Assembly: GCA_028871795.1 (NCBI GenBank)
Contig: JAGWMG010000004.1
Coordinates: 124,001-188,000 of the forward strand
DNA length: 64,000 nucleotides
From: Alphaproteobacteria bacterium
Lineage (GTDB): Bacteria; Pseudomonadota; Alphaproteobacteria; Micropepsales; Micropepsaceae
Reading direction: 5' to 3'
The position numbers and the translations under genes were made by a program. The notes below the pieces were generated by a model. It did no database searches and was not told the origin of the DNA. It saw nothing but the letters and a program-made list of their open reading frames with translations. Positions 51,908 to 60,644 of the stretch are shown piece after piece. The first letter of the stretch is position 1; every line of letters begins with the position of its first letter.

Positions 51908-53629
51908 GTGCGTATTCTACCGCTCGTCGCCATATTGAGCCTGTCAACCTTCGTCGCAGGCTGCACCGAGGCGGAAGGCAGGCTCCTCGCGGCCTTGTCG
52001 TTCGGCGGCACCACCACGCCGGCCGCCGGGGAACTTTCGGAGGGTTACGGCGATTATCTTTCCGCGCGTTTTGCAGCCGACCATCACGATCTTGCCGAGG
52101 CGGCAAAATACTTCCGCGCCAGTCTGGATCGCGACCCCCAGAATCCGCAGCTTCTCACATTTGCGTTTTTTTACGCCGCCAGCGCCGGCCAGGTCGATCA
52201 GGCGGCCGACTATGCCAATCGTCTCGCGGCTATCACACCGGGCGACCGCGCCGCTCGCCTGACTCTCTCGGTCGCGGCATTGAAGCATCGCGACTACAAG
52301 GCAGCGCGCACGCAGATCGCGAAATCCGCCAACGGACCGTTCACCTTGTTCACCGTCGCGCTGATCGATGCCTGGGCGGCGGCTGGGACGGGCGACGACG
52401 CAGCGGCCCAAACGGAGTTGAAGAGCCTGCACGCCCAAGCCGGCGCGGATGCGTTGACATATTTCAACGAAGCGCTGCTCGCGGAATTCATCGGCCAGAG
52501 GGACCAGGCGGACGCGCTATATACTACAGAACTGAAATCCGCCGGACCATCCCCGCGCGTCGTCGATGCGTACGGCCGGTTCCTGGAGCGGAACGGGCGC
52601 GCAAGAGACGCCGAAGCGCTGTACGCGAAGCTGGCAGCGGACAATGCCTATAGCCCAATCACCCAGGCGGGTCTGGCGCGCATCGCCGCGGGAAAGATTC
52701 CCGATCCGCTGATCCAGAATCCGGAAGAGGGCGCGGCCGAAGCCCTGTTTGGCATCGCTGCTTCGCTCAATGACGAAGCCAGCCGGGACATTTCCGTCCT
52801 GTATCTTCGCTTGGCGCTCTATCTGCAGCCCAACCTCGATCTGGCCAAGCTGTTGCTGGCGGACCGTTTCGAAGCCCTTGAGAAATACGACAACGCCATC
52901 GAGGTCTTTAACAGCATCGGCAGGGAAAGTCCGTACTACCGTGTCGCCGCGGTTCAAAGCGCAGTGGACCAAGCACGCTCCGACAAGGTGAAGGAGGCCA
53001 TCGCGAGCCTGAATGCATTGACTGCGGCTTATCCTGCCGACGTCGAAACCTGGACCGCGCTTGGTGACGCCTATCGCGAATCGCAGAAATACTCCGACGC
53101 CGCCAAGGCCTATGACCGGGCAATCCAGTCGACGGGTGCGCCGTCGAAAAAAGACTGGCCGCTCTATTACGCCCGCGCCATCACCGAACAGGAATCGAAC
53201 AATTGGAAGGCTGCGGAGACCGATCTCCAGCAGGCGCTCAAGCTCAGCCCGGACGAACCGCAGGTGCTGAACTATCTTGGGTACAGCTGGGTCGATCAGC
53301 ACCGCAACATTCCCCAAGCCCTGGCCATGCTCGAGAAGGCGACGGCGCTAGCGCCGGAGGACGGTTACATCATCGACAGCGTCGGCTGGGCTTACTACCG
53401 GCTCGGCCGCTACGGCGACGCTGCCAAGACGCTCGAAAAGGCCATCCAGCTCGTGCCTGGCGATCCGACCATCAACGATCATCTGGGTGACGCCTATTGG
53501 AAGGTGGGCCGCAAAGTCGACGCGCGCTTCCAGTGGAACCACGCCCTTGCCTTCGGTGCGGAGAACGGGGAAAAAACGAAGATTATGAAGAAGCTGGAGG
53601 TCGGGTTGACCGGTGACAACCGTTCCTGA
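51908..53629 (+). CDS. TPR-repeat lipoprotein
   Basis: Protein of 573 residues with a lipoprotein signal ending in the lipobox FVAGC (Cys18). Many tetratricopeptide-like helices follow: ADHHDLAEAAKYFRASLDRDP, AALGDAYRES-type ALGDAYRESQKYSDAAKAYDRA, NYLGYSWVDQHRNIPQALAMLEKA and WAYYRLGRYGDAAKTLEKAIQLVPGDP. The C-terminal half resembles the large TPR proteins common in alphaproteobacteria, whose role is probably scaffolding in the outer membrane. AAGGAGA stands five bases before the GTG at 51908. It overlaps ispE by 17 bases. Confidence 0.88.
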   Translation: MRILPLVAILSLSTFVAGCTEAEGRLLAALSFGGTTTPAAGELSEGYGDYLSARFAADHHDLAEAAKYFRASLDRDPQNPQLLTFAFFYAASAGQVDQAADYANRLAAITPGDRAARLTLSVAALKHRDYKAARTQIAKSANGPFTLFTVALIDAWAAAGTGDDAAAQTELKSLHAQAGADALTYFNEALLAEFIGQRDQADALYTTELKSAGPSPRVVDAYGRFLERNGRARDAEALYAKLAADNAYSPITQAGLARIAAGKIPDPLIQNPEEGAAEALFGIAASLNDEASRDISVLYLRLALYLQPNLDLAKLLLADRFEALEKYDNAIEVFNSIGRESPYYRVAAVQSAVDQARSDKVKEAIASLNALTAAYPADVETWTALGDAYRESQKYSDAAKAYDRAIQSTGAPSKKDWPLYYARAITEQESNNWKAAETDLQQALKLSPDEPQVLNYLGYSWVDQHRNIPQALAMLEKATALAPEDGYIIDSVGWAYYRLGRYGDAAKTLEKAIQLVPGDPTINDHLGDAYWKVGRKVDARFQWNHALAFGAENGEKTKIMKKLEVGLTGDNRS

Positions 53630-54482
53630 ACCAGTTTTTGTTTCCGCTCCCGCCAAGATCAATTTGTTCCTGCATATCGGGCAACGGCGCGCCGACGGTT
53701 TTCACGCGCTGGAGAGCCTGGTCGTTTTCGCGGGCGCGAGTGACAAACTCGCTTTAGAGGCCGCCGGGGGGCTTTCGCTCGCAATAGACGGTCCATTCGC
53801 GAATGCCCTGAAGCCCGATGCGGACAATCTGGTGCTCAAGGCCGCGCGCGCATTGGCCGAACAAGCGGGTGTCCGCAAAGGTGCGCGCATCGTCCTAACC
53901 AAAAACCTTCCTGTCGCCTCGGGCATCGGCGGCGGTTCAGCCGATGCGGCGGCGGCGCTGCGCGGGTTGGCGCGCTTGTGGAACTTGAACATCACGCAGG
54001 AACGGCTCCGCGGGATCGGCGCGACGCTCGGTTCGGACGTTCCTGTTTGCATCGACAGCACGCCCGCCTGGATGGAAGGCCGCGGCGAGAAGGTGACGGC
54101 GCTTGGGGGCATTCCGGGGGTGGCGATGGTGCTCGTCAATCCGGGCGTGGGCGTGCCGACGGGAAAAGTCTTCGCCGCGTTGAAAGAGCGCCGTGGCGTG
54201 GGGTTGCCGCTTCCGCCTGCCATGAGGAACGGCACCGGTCTCGTCGCCTATTTGAAAACCACAGCCAACGATCTGGAAGCGCCCGCGCGCGAAATCGCGC
54301 CGGTCATCGACGATGTGCTTGATGCGCTCGGATCGCAACCCGGAGCACTGCTCGCGCGCATGTCGGGCAGCGGCGCAACGTGTTTCGCACTGTTCGGCGA
54401 AACGGAGGCAGCCGAGAACACCGCAATGGAAATAGGTTCGCTCAATTCCGGCTGGTGGGTCGTCGCGACGACGACCGCCTAA
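53613..54482 (+). CDS. ispE: 4-diphosphocytidyl-2-C-methyl-D-erythritol kinase
   Basis: GHMP kinase of 289 residues catalysing the fourth step of the non-mevalonate isoprenoid pathway. APAKINLFLHIGQRRADGFHALES is the N-terminal family signature, LPVASGIGGGSADAAAALRGL is the ATP-binding motif, and ARMSGSGATCFALF is motif 3. The start is GTG at 53613, within the TPR gene. The gene ends four bases inside the convergent polyprenyl synthase gene, whose product uses isoprenoid units made by this pathway. Confidence 0.96.
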   Translation: MTTVPEPVFVSAPAKINLFLHIGQRRADGFHALESLVVFAGASDKLALEAAGGLSLAIDGPFANALKPDADNLVLKAARALAEQAGVRKGARIVLTKNLPVASGIGGGSADAAAALRGLARLWNLNITQERLRGIGATLGSDVPVCIDSTPAWMEGRGEKVTALGGIPGVAMVLVNPGVGVPTGKVFAALKERRGVGLPLPPAMRNGTGLVAYLKTTANDLEAPAREIAPVIDDVLDALGSQPGALLARMSGSGATCFALFGETEAAENTAMEIGSLNSGWWVVATTTA

Positions 54483-55504
54483 TACGCCCGCTCGACGCAG
54501 AAATCGGCGATGTCCGCCAGCACGTCGCGGGTCTCGCACGGCGCCACCGCGGCCAGGGCTTGGCGCGCCCGGTCGGCGTAGGCGCGGGCCCGCGCCATGG
54601 TCTCGGAAATCGCACCGGTTTCCTCCACCAAGGTGACGGCACGGTCGAGATCGCTTTCGCTCTGCGGGCCGGTTTCGATCGCACGCTTCCAGAAGCGGCG
54701 CGCGCTGTCGTCGGCACGGGCAACAGCCAGGATCACGGGCAGCGTCACCTTGCACTCGCGGAAATCGTCGCCGACGGATTTTCCCATCAGTGCCTGGCGG
54801 CCGGAATAGTCGAGGGCGTCGTCAACAAGCTGAAAGGCGATGCCGAGATTGTCGCCATAGCAGCGCAGCGCCGCGACATAATCGGCGGAGCGTTTCGCCA
54901 GCACCGCCCCGGCTTCTGCGGCGGCGGCAAACAGCGCCGCCGTCTTGGCGCTGACGACGCTCAGATAGTGCTGTTGCGTGGCCGCAAGGTTGTTCGCCGA
55001 CTTGAGCTGCATCACTTCGCCTTCGGCGATGACCGCCGACGCCCCGGCCAGGATGTTTAGGACCGCAAACTCGCCGGTCTCCACCATCAACTGGAAAGCG
55101 CGGCTGAAAAGGTAATCGCCGACCAGCACGCTCGGTTTATTCCCCCAGACGATGTTGGCGGAGACCTTGCCCCGACGAAGCGAACTTTCGTCCACGACAT
55201 CGTCGTGCAGCAGGGTCGCGGTGTGGATGAACTCGACGGCGGCGGCGAGCTTGACATGGTCGGAGCCGCCGTATCCCCCCATCCGGGCGGCGGCCAGGGT
55301 CAACAGCGGACGCAGGCGTTTGCCGCCCGAATCGATCAGATGACGCGCCACGTCGGGGATGAGGAGCACGGCGCTACCCAGCCGGTCGTGGATGAGCGCG
55401 TCGGTGGCCTGCATGTCTGCGCAGACGAGGGTCAGCAGACGCTCGACGGGCGAAACGCCCGCATCCTGCGTTGCATTCGACCTGCGGAGCTCTGGCGCGA
55501 GCAT
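54479..55504 (-). CDS. ispB: Polyprenyl diphosphate synthase (octaprenyl/decaprenyl type)
   Basis: Protein of 341 residues that makes the long isoprenoid side chain of ubiquinone. The two aspartate motifs are LLHDDVVDE (first, DDxxD) and LVDDALDYSG (second), with GGKRLRPLLTLAAA as the substrate-binding start. Small residues (AVEFIHTAT) before the first motif suggest a long-chain product. Chain length cannot be read for certain. The ATG at 55504 gives MLAPELRR; a longer frame to 55540 is unlikely. It is convergent with ispE and divergent from the DUF2007 gene. Confidence 0.92.
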   Translation of the reverse strand: MLAPELRRSNATQDAGVSPVERLLTLVCADMQATDALIHDRLGSAVLLIPDVARHLIDSGGKRLRPLLTLAAARMGGYGGSDHVKLAAAVEFIHTATLLHDDVVDESSLRRGKVSANIVWGNKPSVLVGDYLFSRAFQLMVETGEFAVLNILAGASAVIAEGEVMQLKSANNLAATQQHYLSVVSAKTAALFAAAAEAGAVLAKRSADYVAALRCYGDNLGIAFQLVDDALDYSGRQALMGKSVGDDFRECKVTLPVILAVARADDSARRFWKRAIETGPQSESDLDRAVTLVEETGAISETMARARAYADRARQALAAVAPCETRDVLADIADFCVERAY

Positions 55505-55625
55505 GGCGGACCGTCCTCGAAACGACCTTGCCGGACACACCCGGACCCTGCGACATTGGAAGGCCGCGCCAGCGCGGTCAAGCGGGCAGTGCTAAGCTAT
55601 CACCGTCCTGTGACATCGAGTACCC

Positions 55626-55844
55626 ATGCGCGCGATCCTGAAAACAACAAATCCGGTAGTGTTGAATTTCGCGGAGGTCTTGCTGGCAGATGCCGGGGTG
55701 CAGTCGGTCGTGTTCGACGGCGAGATGAGCATCATGGACGGCAGTGTCGGTATTCTGCCGCGCCGGCTGATGGTTTCCGATGAAGATTTTGCCCGCGCCG
55801 TAGGGTTACTGCATGACGGGATCGAAGGGTACAGGCGGCCTTGA
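55626..55844 (+). CDS. DUF2007 domain protein
   Basis: Protein of 72 residues. LKTTNPVVLNFAEVLLADAGVQSVVFDG followed by VGILPRRLMVSDEDFARAVGLL is the DUF2007 pattern (a small ferredoxin-like domain related to signal-transducing PII-like folds). Function is unknown. In alphaproteobacteria it is commonly paired with the methyltransferase that follows, as here, where the two overlap by 32 bases. Confidence 0.85.
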   Translation: MRAILKTTNPVVLNFAEVLLADAGVQSVVFDGEMSIMDGSVGILPRRLMVSDEDFARAVGLLHDGIEGYRRP

Positions 55845-56589
55845 GAGCAGGGTGAACGACATCAGCGAAGACAAATTCCTTGGCGGACGCGTGCTGATAC
55901 GTCAGCCGGACGACGGGTTTCGCGCCGGTCTCGACGCGGTGATGCTAGCCGCGGCCGTCCCAGCGCGTTCCGGCGAGGCGGCGTTGGAGTTGGGCGCCGG
56001 GGCCGGCACGGCCAGTCTGTGCTTGGCACAAAGAGTCGAGAACCTGACCAACGCCGGATTGGAGATCGATGAACGCCTGGCCAATATCGCCAACAGCAAC
56101 GCCGCCGCGAATGACATGGACGGGCGTGTCCTGTTCATTGCCGGCGACGCGCTCGACCCGCCCGCGGCGCTGCGCCGCCCCTTCGATCATGTCTTCTGCA
56201 ATCCGCCGTTCCACGGCGACGAGGGCGAGGTGTCGCCCGACCCGAACCGCGCCCGCGCATTGCAAGACGGCGGGCGGTTGGCCGATTGGCTTGCCGCGGG
56301 TCTGAAACGGACCGCGCCGGGAGGAACCTTCACGGCGATTCTGCGAAGCGATCGGCTGGGTGAGGCGCTGGCCGCGCTGCCGCAGCGCGGGGTCGCGATA
56401 TTCCCGCTGTGGAAGCGTGTTGGGGAACCGGCAAAGCGGGTCATCATCCAGGTGCGCAACGGGTCGCGTATGCCGCTCCGGCTTCTTGCGGGGCTGGCAT
56501 TGCACGCGCCGGAGGGCCACTACACGCCCGAGGCCGACGCCGTTCTGCGCGACGGTGCTTCGCTTGCCCTGGATTCGCGCAGCCTATAG
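55813..56589 (+). CDS. TrmN6-like (tRNA1Val adenine-N6) methyltransferase
   Basis: SAM-dependent methyltransferase of 258 residues. The SAM-binding motif is ALELGAGAGTASLCLAQRV, and the catalytic HVFCNPPFHG (NPPF) identifies a class that methylates N6 of adenine or the amino group of glutamine. YfiC/TrmN6, modifying A37 of tRNA-Val, is the closest recognised group. TAGGG is seven bases before the ATG at 55813, which overlaps the DUF2007 gene; a GTG at 55852 is an alternative. It is 30 bases upstream of glyQ. Confidence 0.85.
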   Translation: MTGSKGTGGLESRVNDISEDKFLGGRVLIRQPDDGFRAGLDAVMLAAAVPARSGEAALELGAGAGTASLCLAQRVENLTNAGLEIDERLANIANSNAAANDMDGRVLFIAGDALDPPAALRRPFDHVFCNPPFHGDEGEVSPDPNRARALQDGGRLADWLAAGLKRTAPGGTFTAILRSDRLGEALAALPQRGVAIFPLWKRVGEPAKRVIIQVRNGSRMPLRLLAGLALHAPEGHYTPEADAVLRDGASLALDSRSL

Positions 56590-56619
56590 GTTCCGCGTCG
56601 TTTCGAAGAAAGTCGAATC

Positions 56620-57519
56620 GTGGCCAAGACTTTCCAGGACCTGATCCTGACGCTTCAGAATTACTGGGCCGGGCAGGGATGCCTGATCCTGCAGCCCTAT
56701 GACGTGGAGATGGGCGCGGGCACCTTCCATCCGGCGACGACCCTGCGGGCGCTCGGCCCGCGGCCTTGGCGTGCCGCCTACGTGCAGCCCTCTCGCCGGC
56801 CCAAGGACGGGCGCTATGGCGAGAACCCCAACCGCCTCCAGCACTATTATCAGTATCAGGTGATCCTGAAGCCGGCGCCCGACGACGTGCAGGAGCTGTA
56901 CCTCGGGTCCATCCGGGCGATCGGCCTCGACCTCGCGAAGCACGACATCCGCTTCGTGGAAGACGACTGGGAAAGCCCCACGCTGGGCGCCTGGGGGCTG
57001 GGCTGGGAAGTCTGGTGCGACGGGATGGAGATCACCCAGTTCACCTATTTCCAGCAGGTCGGTGGCATCGACTGCGATCCGGTGTCGGCCGAGATCACCT
57101 ACGGCCTTGAGCGGCTGGCGATGTACGTGCAAGGCGTGGAGTTCGTCTATGACCTCGCCTTCAACGAGCGCCCCCGCCCGGAGGGCGGAAAGCAAATAGT
57201 GCGCTACGGCGAAGTCTTTCACCAAAGCGAGCGCGAATTCTCCGTTTTCAATTTCGAGGCCGCGGATACGGCGCTGCTGTTCCGCCATTTCGAGGATGCG
57301 GAAAAGGAATGCCGGGCGCTGGCGGAGGCCAAACTGGCGCTGCCCGCCTACGACCAGTGCATTAAGGCCAGCCACTGCTTCAATCTGCTCGATGCGCGCG
57401 GCGTGATTTCGGTGACCGAACGCGCCGCCTATATCGGCCGGGTGCGGGCGCTGGCCAAGGCCTGCTGCGAAGGCTGGCTGGCGAGCCCGATGGGCGACTA
57501 CAAGCCGAGGGTTGGCTGA
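56620..57519 (+). CDS. glyQ: Glycine-tRNA ligase alpha subunit
   Basis: Protein of 299 residues of the bacterial alpha2-beta2 type. Extremely conserved segments are present: [59 protein letters not shown] and [22 protein letters not shown]. It contains the class II catalytic core for glycyl-adenylate formation. The start is GTG at 56620. glyS follows one base later, and both are needed for activity. Confidence 0.98.
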   Translation: MAKTFQDLILTLQNYWAGQGCLILQPYDVEMGAGTFHPATTLRALGPRPWRAAYVQPSRRPKDGRYGENPNRLQHYYQYQVILKPAPDDVQELYLGSIRAIGLDLAKHDIRFVEDDWESPTLGAWGLGWEVWCDGMEITQFTYFQQVGGIDCDPVSAEITYGLERLAMYVQGVEFVYDLAFNERPRPEGGKQIVRYGEVFHQSEREFSVFNFEAADTALLFRHFEDAEKECRALAEAKLALPAYDQCIKASHCFNLLDARGVISVTERAAYIGRVRALAKACCEGWLASPMGDYKPRVG

Positions 57520-57520
57520 T

Positions 57521-59806
57521 ATGCCCGATCTTCTGCTCGAACTCTTCTCCGAGGAAATTCCCGCGCGGATGCAGGGCCAAGCTGCGAAGGATTTGGAGCG
57601 TCTCGTCGTCGGGGCGTTGTCGGATCGCGGTTTGCTGTTCGACGGCGCCAAAGCGTTCGCGGGGCCGCGACGGCTGACGCTGGCGGTCGCCGGACTCCCC
57701 GCCAAACAGCCCGACGTCAGCGAGGAAAAGAAGGGTCCGCGCGTCGGCGCTCCCGAAAAGGCGGTCGAAGGGTTCCTGCGCTCGGCCGGGTTGAAGCTTG
57801 AACAATGCGAGAAACGCGACGACGGCAAAGGCGAGTTCTACGTCGCAGTGATCGCGCGGGCGGGCCGCGCGACCGCCGAGGTGCTGGCGGAGATCCTACC
57901 CGAAACGATCGCCAAGCTACCTTGGCCGAAATCGATGCGCTGGCCGGAAAGCACGTGGCGAGAACCTATGTTAACGGAGAAAGGGGGAGATGTTATCTTC
58001 GTAGAGGAAGGTAAGCCCCTTGAGGTCGAACAATCGGCGCGATGGATACGGCCTTTGCGTTCTATTGTTTGCACCTTCAACGGCGAGATCGTGCCATTCA
58101 CATTTACGAGTTTGAAGAGTGGAAACACCACTTTTGGCCATCGCTTCCTGTCGCAAGGCGGGATCGAAGTGCGCCGCTTCGACGACTACGTGAAGGCGCT
58201 GTGGGACGCGCATGTGGTGCTGGACGGGGCCGAGCGCGAGGCAATCATCCTGCACGAGGCCAAACAAAAAGCCTTCGCGCTCGGCCTCGAACTGGTCGAG
58301 GACGAGGGGCTGCTGGAAGAGGTGGCGGGGCTGGCGGAATGGCCGGTGGTGCTGATCGGCACCATCGAAGACCGGTTCATGGACCTGCCGCCGGAAATCC
58401 TGCAGACCTCCATGCGCACGCACCAGAAGTATTTTTCGCTGCGCGATGCCAAGACAGGCCGGCTCGCGAACCGCTTTGCCGTCGTCTCCAACATGGTCAC
58501 GGGCGGCAAGGAAATCGTTGCCGGCAACGAGCGCGTGCTGCGCGCGCGTCTGTCGGACGCGAAATTCTTCTGGGACCAGGATCGCAGGACGAAACTGGCG
58601 GATCGCGTCGCGGCGTTGAAGGATGTCGTCTTCCACGCCAAAGCCGGCACGATGCAGGATCGCGTGGACCGCATCACCTTCGTAGCCATGGTCCTGACCA
58701 AACTGCTTGGCACGGATTTCGAAAATACGAAGCGTGCCGCATTATTGGCGAAAGCGGACCTGACGACGGGCGTGGTCGGCGAATTCCCCGAGCTTCAGGG
58801 CGTGATGGGCCGCTATTATGCATTGCATGACCATGAACCGCGCCAAGTCGCGGACGCCATCCGCGATCACTATCGGCCGCTCGGTCCAAATGACAAGGTT
58901 CCCACCTCGCCCGTCTCGATGACCTTAGCGCTGGCCGACAAGATCGACAATCTAGTGACACTATGGCGAGCGGGCGAAAAGCCTACGGGATCGAAAGACC
59001 CGTTCGCGTTGCGCCGCGCGGCACTGGGGATCATCCGCATCATCTTGGAGAACAAGCTAAGGGTCGAACTACTTATTCCGATCTTTACGGCTATCGGGGC
59101 CGCAAAGCCGCGCGAGGAGCGAGCTTGGGAAAAGCGTCTGCGCGAAGTGTTCACGAGCAACGTGCTGCTTGCGCATCTTACAGACGACCTTCTGACGGCG
59201 GCGCGCCGTCGCCGGGACGTTGAAACGATCGCGAGCAGCGGTTCGTTGGAGGGCTTCTCCAAGGCCGACGAAAAAGCCATCTCCGAGGTCCTCGAGTTCC
59301 TCGCCGACCGTCTGAAGGTGGCGCTGCGCGAAAAGGGAACCCGCCACGATCTGATCGATGCGGTGTTCAGTCTGGGCCACGAGGACGACTTGGTACGTTT
59401 GGTCGCGCGCGTGGAGGCCCTGCAAAGGTTCCTCGCTTCGGACGACGGCGCCAATCTGCTGGTTGCTTACCGCCGGGCGGCAAACATTCTGAAGGCGGAA
59501 GAGAAGAGGGACAAGACTGTTTATGACGGTGCGCCCGATCCGGGCGCCTTCACCCTGCCGGAAGAGAAGGCGCTTTATGTCGAACTGGCGACTGCGGGCG
59601 AGTTGGTCCGCGCCGAGATCGCGCGCGAGCGCTTTGTCGAGGCGATGGGTGTGATGTCGCGGCTGCGCAAGCCGGTCGACGCCTTCTTCGACAAAGTGAC
59701 GGTCAACGACAAAGACCCGAGCCGGCGCCAGAATCGCCTGCTGCTGCTGTCCCGCTTGCGCACGGCGCTGCATCTGGCGGCGGACTTTTCGAAGATCGAG
59801 GGCTAA
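57521..59806 (+). CDS. glyS: Glycine-tRNA ligase beta subunit
   Basis: Protein of 761 residues that binds tRNA-Gly. [22 protein letters not shown] at the start, [19 protein letters not shown], and the HD-like middle domain ([57 protein letters not shown]) are typical; a DALR-type anticodon domain ends the protein. The ATG at 57521 was chosen; a TTG at 57512 adds three residues. Patches at about 57968-58143 and 58920-59095 use TTA, CTA, AGT, GTA and ATA codons unlike the rest of the gene. It overlaps convergent MAPEG by four bases. Confidence 0.97.
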   Translation: MPDLLLELFSEEIPARMQGQAAKDLERLVVGALSDRGLLFDGAKAFAGPRRLTLAVAGLPAKQPDVSEEKKGPRVGAPEKAVEGFLRSAGLKLEQCEKRDDGKGEFYVAVIARAGRATAEVLAEILPETIAKLPWPKSMRWPESTWREPMLTEKGGDVIFVEEGKPLEVEQSARWIRPLRSIVCTFNGEIVPFTFTSLKSGNTTFGHRFLSQGGIEVRRFDDYVKALWDAHVVLDGAEREAIILHEAKQKAFALGLELVEDEGLLEEVAGLAEWPVVLIGTIEDRFMDLPPEILQTSMRTHQKYFSLRDAKTGRLANRFAVVSNMVTGGKEIVAGNERVLRARLSDAKFFWDQDRRTKLADRVAALKDVVFHAKAGTMQDRVDRITFVAMVLTKLLGTDFENTKRAALLAKADLTTGVVGEFPELQGVMGRYYALHDHEPRQVADAIRDHYRPLGPNDKVPTSPVSMTLALADKIDNLVTLWRAGEKPTGSKDPFALRRAALGIIRIILENKLRVELLIPIFTAIGAAKPREERAWEKRLREVFTSNVLLAHLTDDLLTAARRRRDVETIASSGSLEGFSKADEKAISEVLEFLADRLKVALREKGTRHDLIDAVFSLGHEDDLVRLVARVEALQRFLASDDGANLLVAYRRAANILKAEEKRDKTVYDGAPDPGAFTLPEEKALYVELATAGELVRAEIARERFVEAMGVMSRLRKPVDAFFDKVTVNDKDPSRRQNRLLLLSRLRTALHLAADFSKIEG

Positions 59807-60216
59807 GGCCGCACGAAGAATGCCACCCACAAGGCGATCACGGGGACGTTGCTGAGCCCGAAAAATGCCAACCGATGGCGGACATTATTGTAGGTGAGGT
59901 GGATCAGGCTGTGCACGAGGCGCAGGACCACGTAAGCCCAGGCAAGCAACAAGACGAGTGTGTCGACCCGACCACTGACATAGAACATCAGGCCCACGAC
60001 GTAGAACAGCACCGGCATTTCGAGCAGGTTCATGTAGTTCCTGTTGGGGATCGATACCTCGCCGGGTACTCGCGCCGACTCGCCGTACTTGAAGTCGTTG
60101 GGTCCGACCTTGCCTGCAAAAGCGGCACGGAAGCGGCGCAACGGAATGAGAAACAGGACGAAGAACGTCCAAAACGCCAGCACGCCTATTGGTAAGAATA
60201 TTTCACTCTGCGGCAT
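59803..60216 (-). CDS. MAPEG-family membrane protein
   Basis: Protein of 137 residues with four predicted helices. The conserved EMPVLFYVV segment with the upstream NRNYMNLLE, and [29 protein letters not shown], are typical of MAPEG (membrane-associated eicosanoid/glutathione) proteins; the Arg/His/Asn region binds glutathione in eukaryotic relatives. The bacterial role is unknown. It is convergent with glyS, four bases overlapping. Confidence 0.9.
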   Translation of the reverse strand: MPQSEIFLPIGVLAFWTFFVLFLIPLRRFRAAFAGKVGPNDFKYGESARVPGEVSIPNRNYMNLLEMPVLFYVVGLMFYVSGRVDTLVLLLAWAYVVLRLVHSLIHLTYNNVRHRLAFFGLSNVPVIALWVAFFVRP

Positions 60217-60644
60217 GATGCCCTCGTTCGGTCGTAACTCCGGAAATCGGAGCCAATCGTGCGGCGACCATACTATGGGCGGGCGGAATGACGTATTTTA
60301 GAAGCTATTAAGATGGCAGCGCTCCCCGGAACCCGCTGGACACCCATTCGTTCGATGTCGGCCCTAAGACAAGGATTTGATTTTAAGCAAAAAATAGCCG
60401 ATCTATTTCGCGCCTGCTTGTCACATTGCATCCCCTTAGGGAGTTCCCGAAAATCAAATTGTTGAGAGTCTCTCGCGTCTTGGGAATGTCATGGTCCACG
60501 AATACCGACCGCCTGATAAACTATTCCGGCGGCAAGGCATCGCGGGAAACTACTTTTGTAAAAGCGAGTTCGTTTCCAACCAAATGGCCCGCATTCGCTG
60601 GCTATGACGATGATGGCGAGAACGTAAGCTAGGGCAGGGCAGCA
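60217..60644. other. Intergenic region between MAPEG and ppdK
   Basis: This 428-base stretch must hold the promoters of the MAPEG gene (leftward) and ppdK (rightward). It is AT-rich around 60370-60410. A small symmetric element GAGAG-T-CTCTC at 60464-60474 includes a GANTC site. A 68-codon frame at 60426-60632 starts with TTG and has no domain. No convincing -35/-10 pair was found. Confidence 0.5.

Noticed and set aside
60426-60632. 68-codon frame upstream of ppdK
   Set aside because: TTG start without ribosome site, no domain; more likely promoter and leader DNA.
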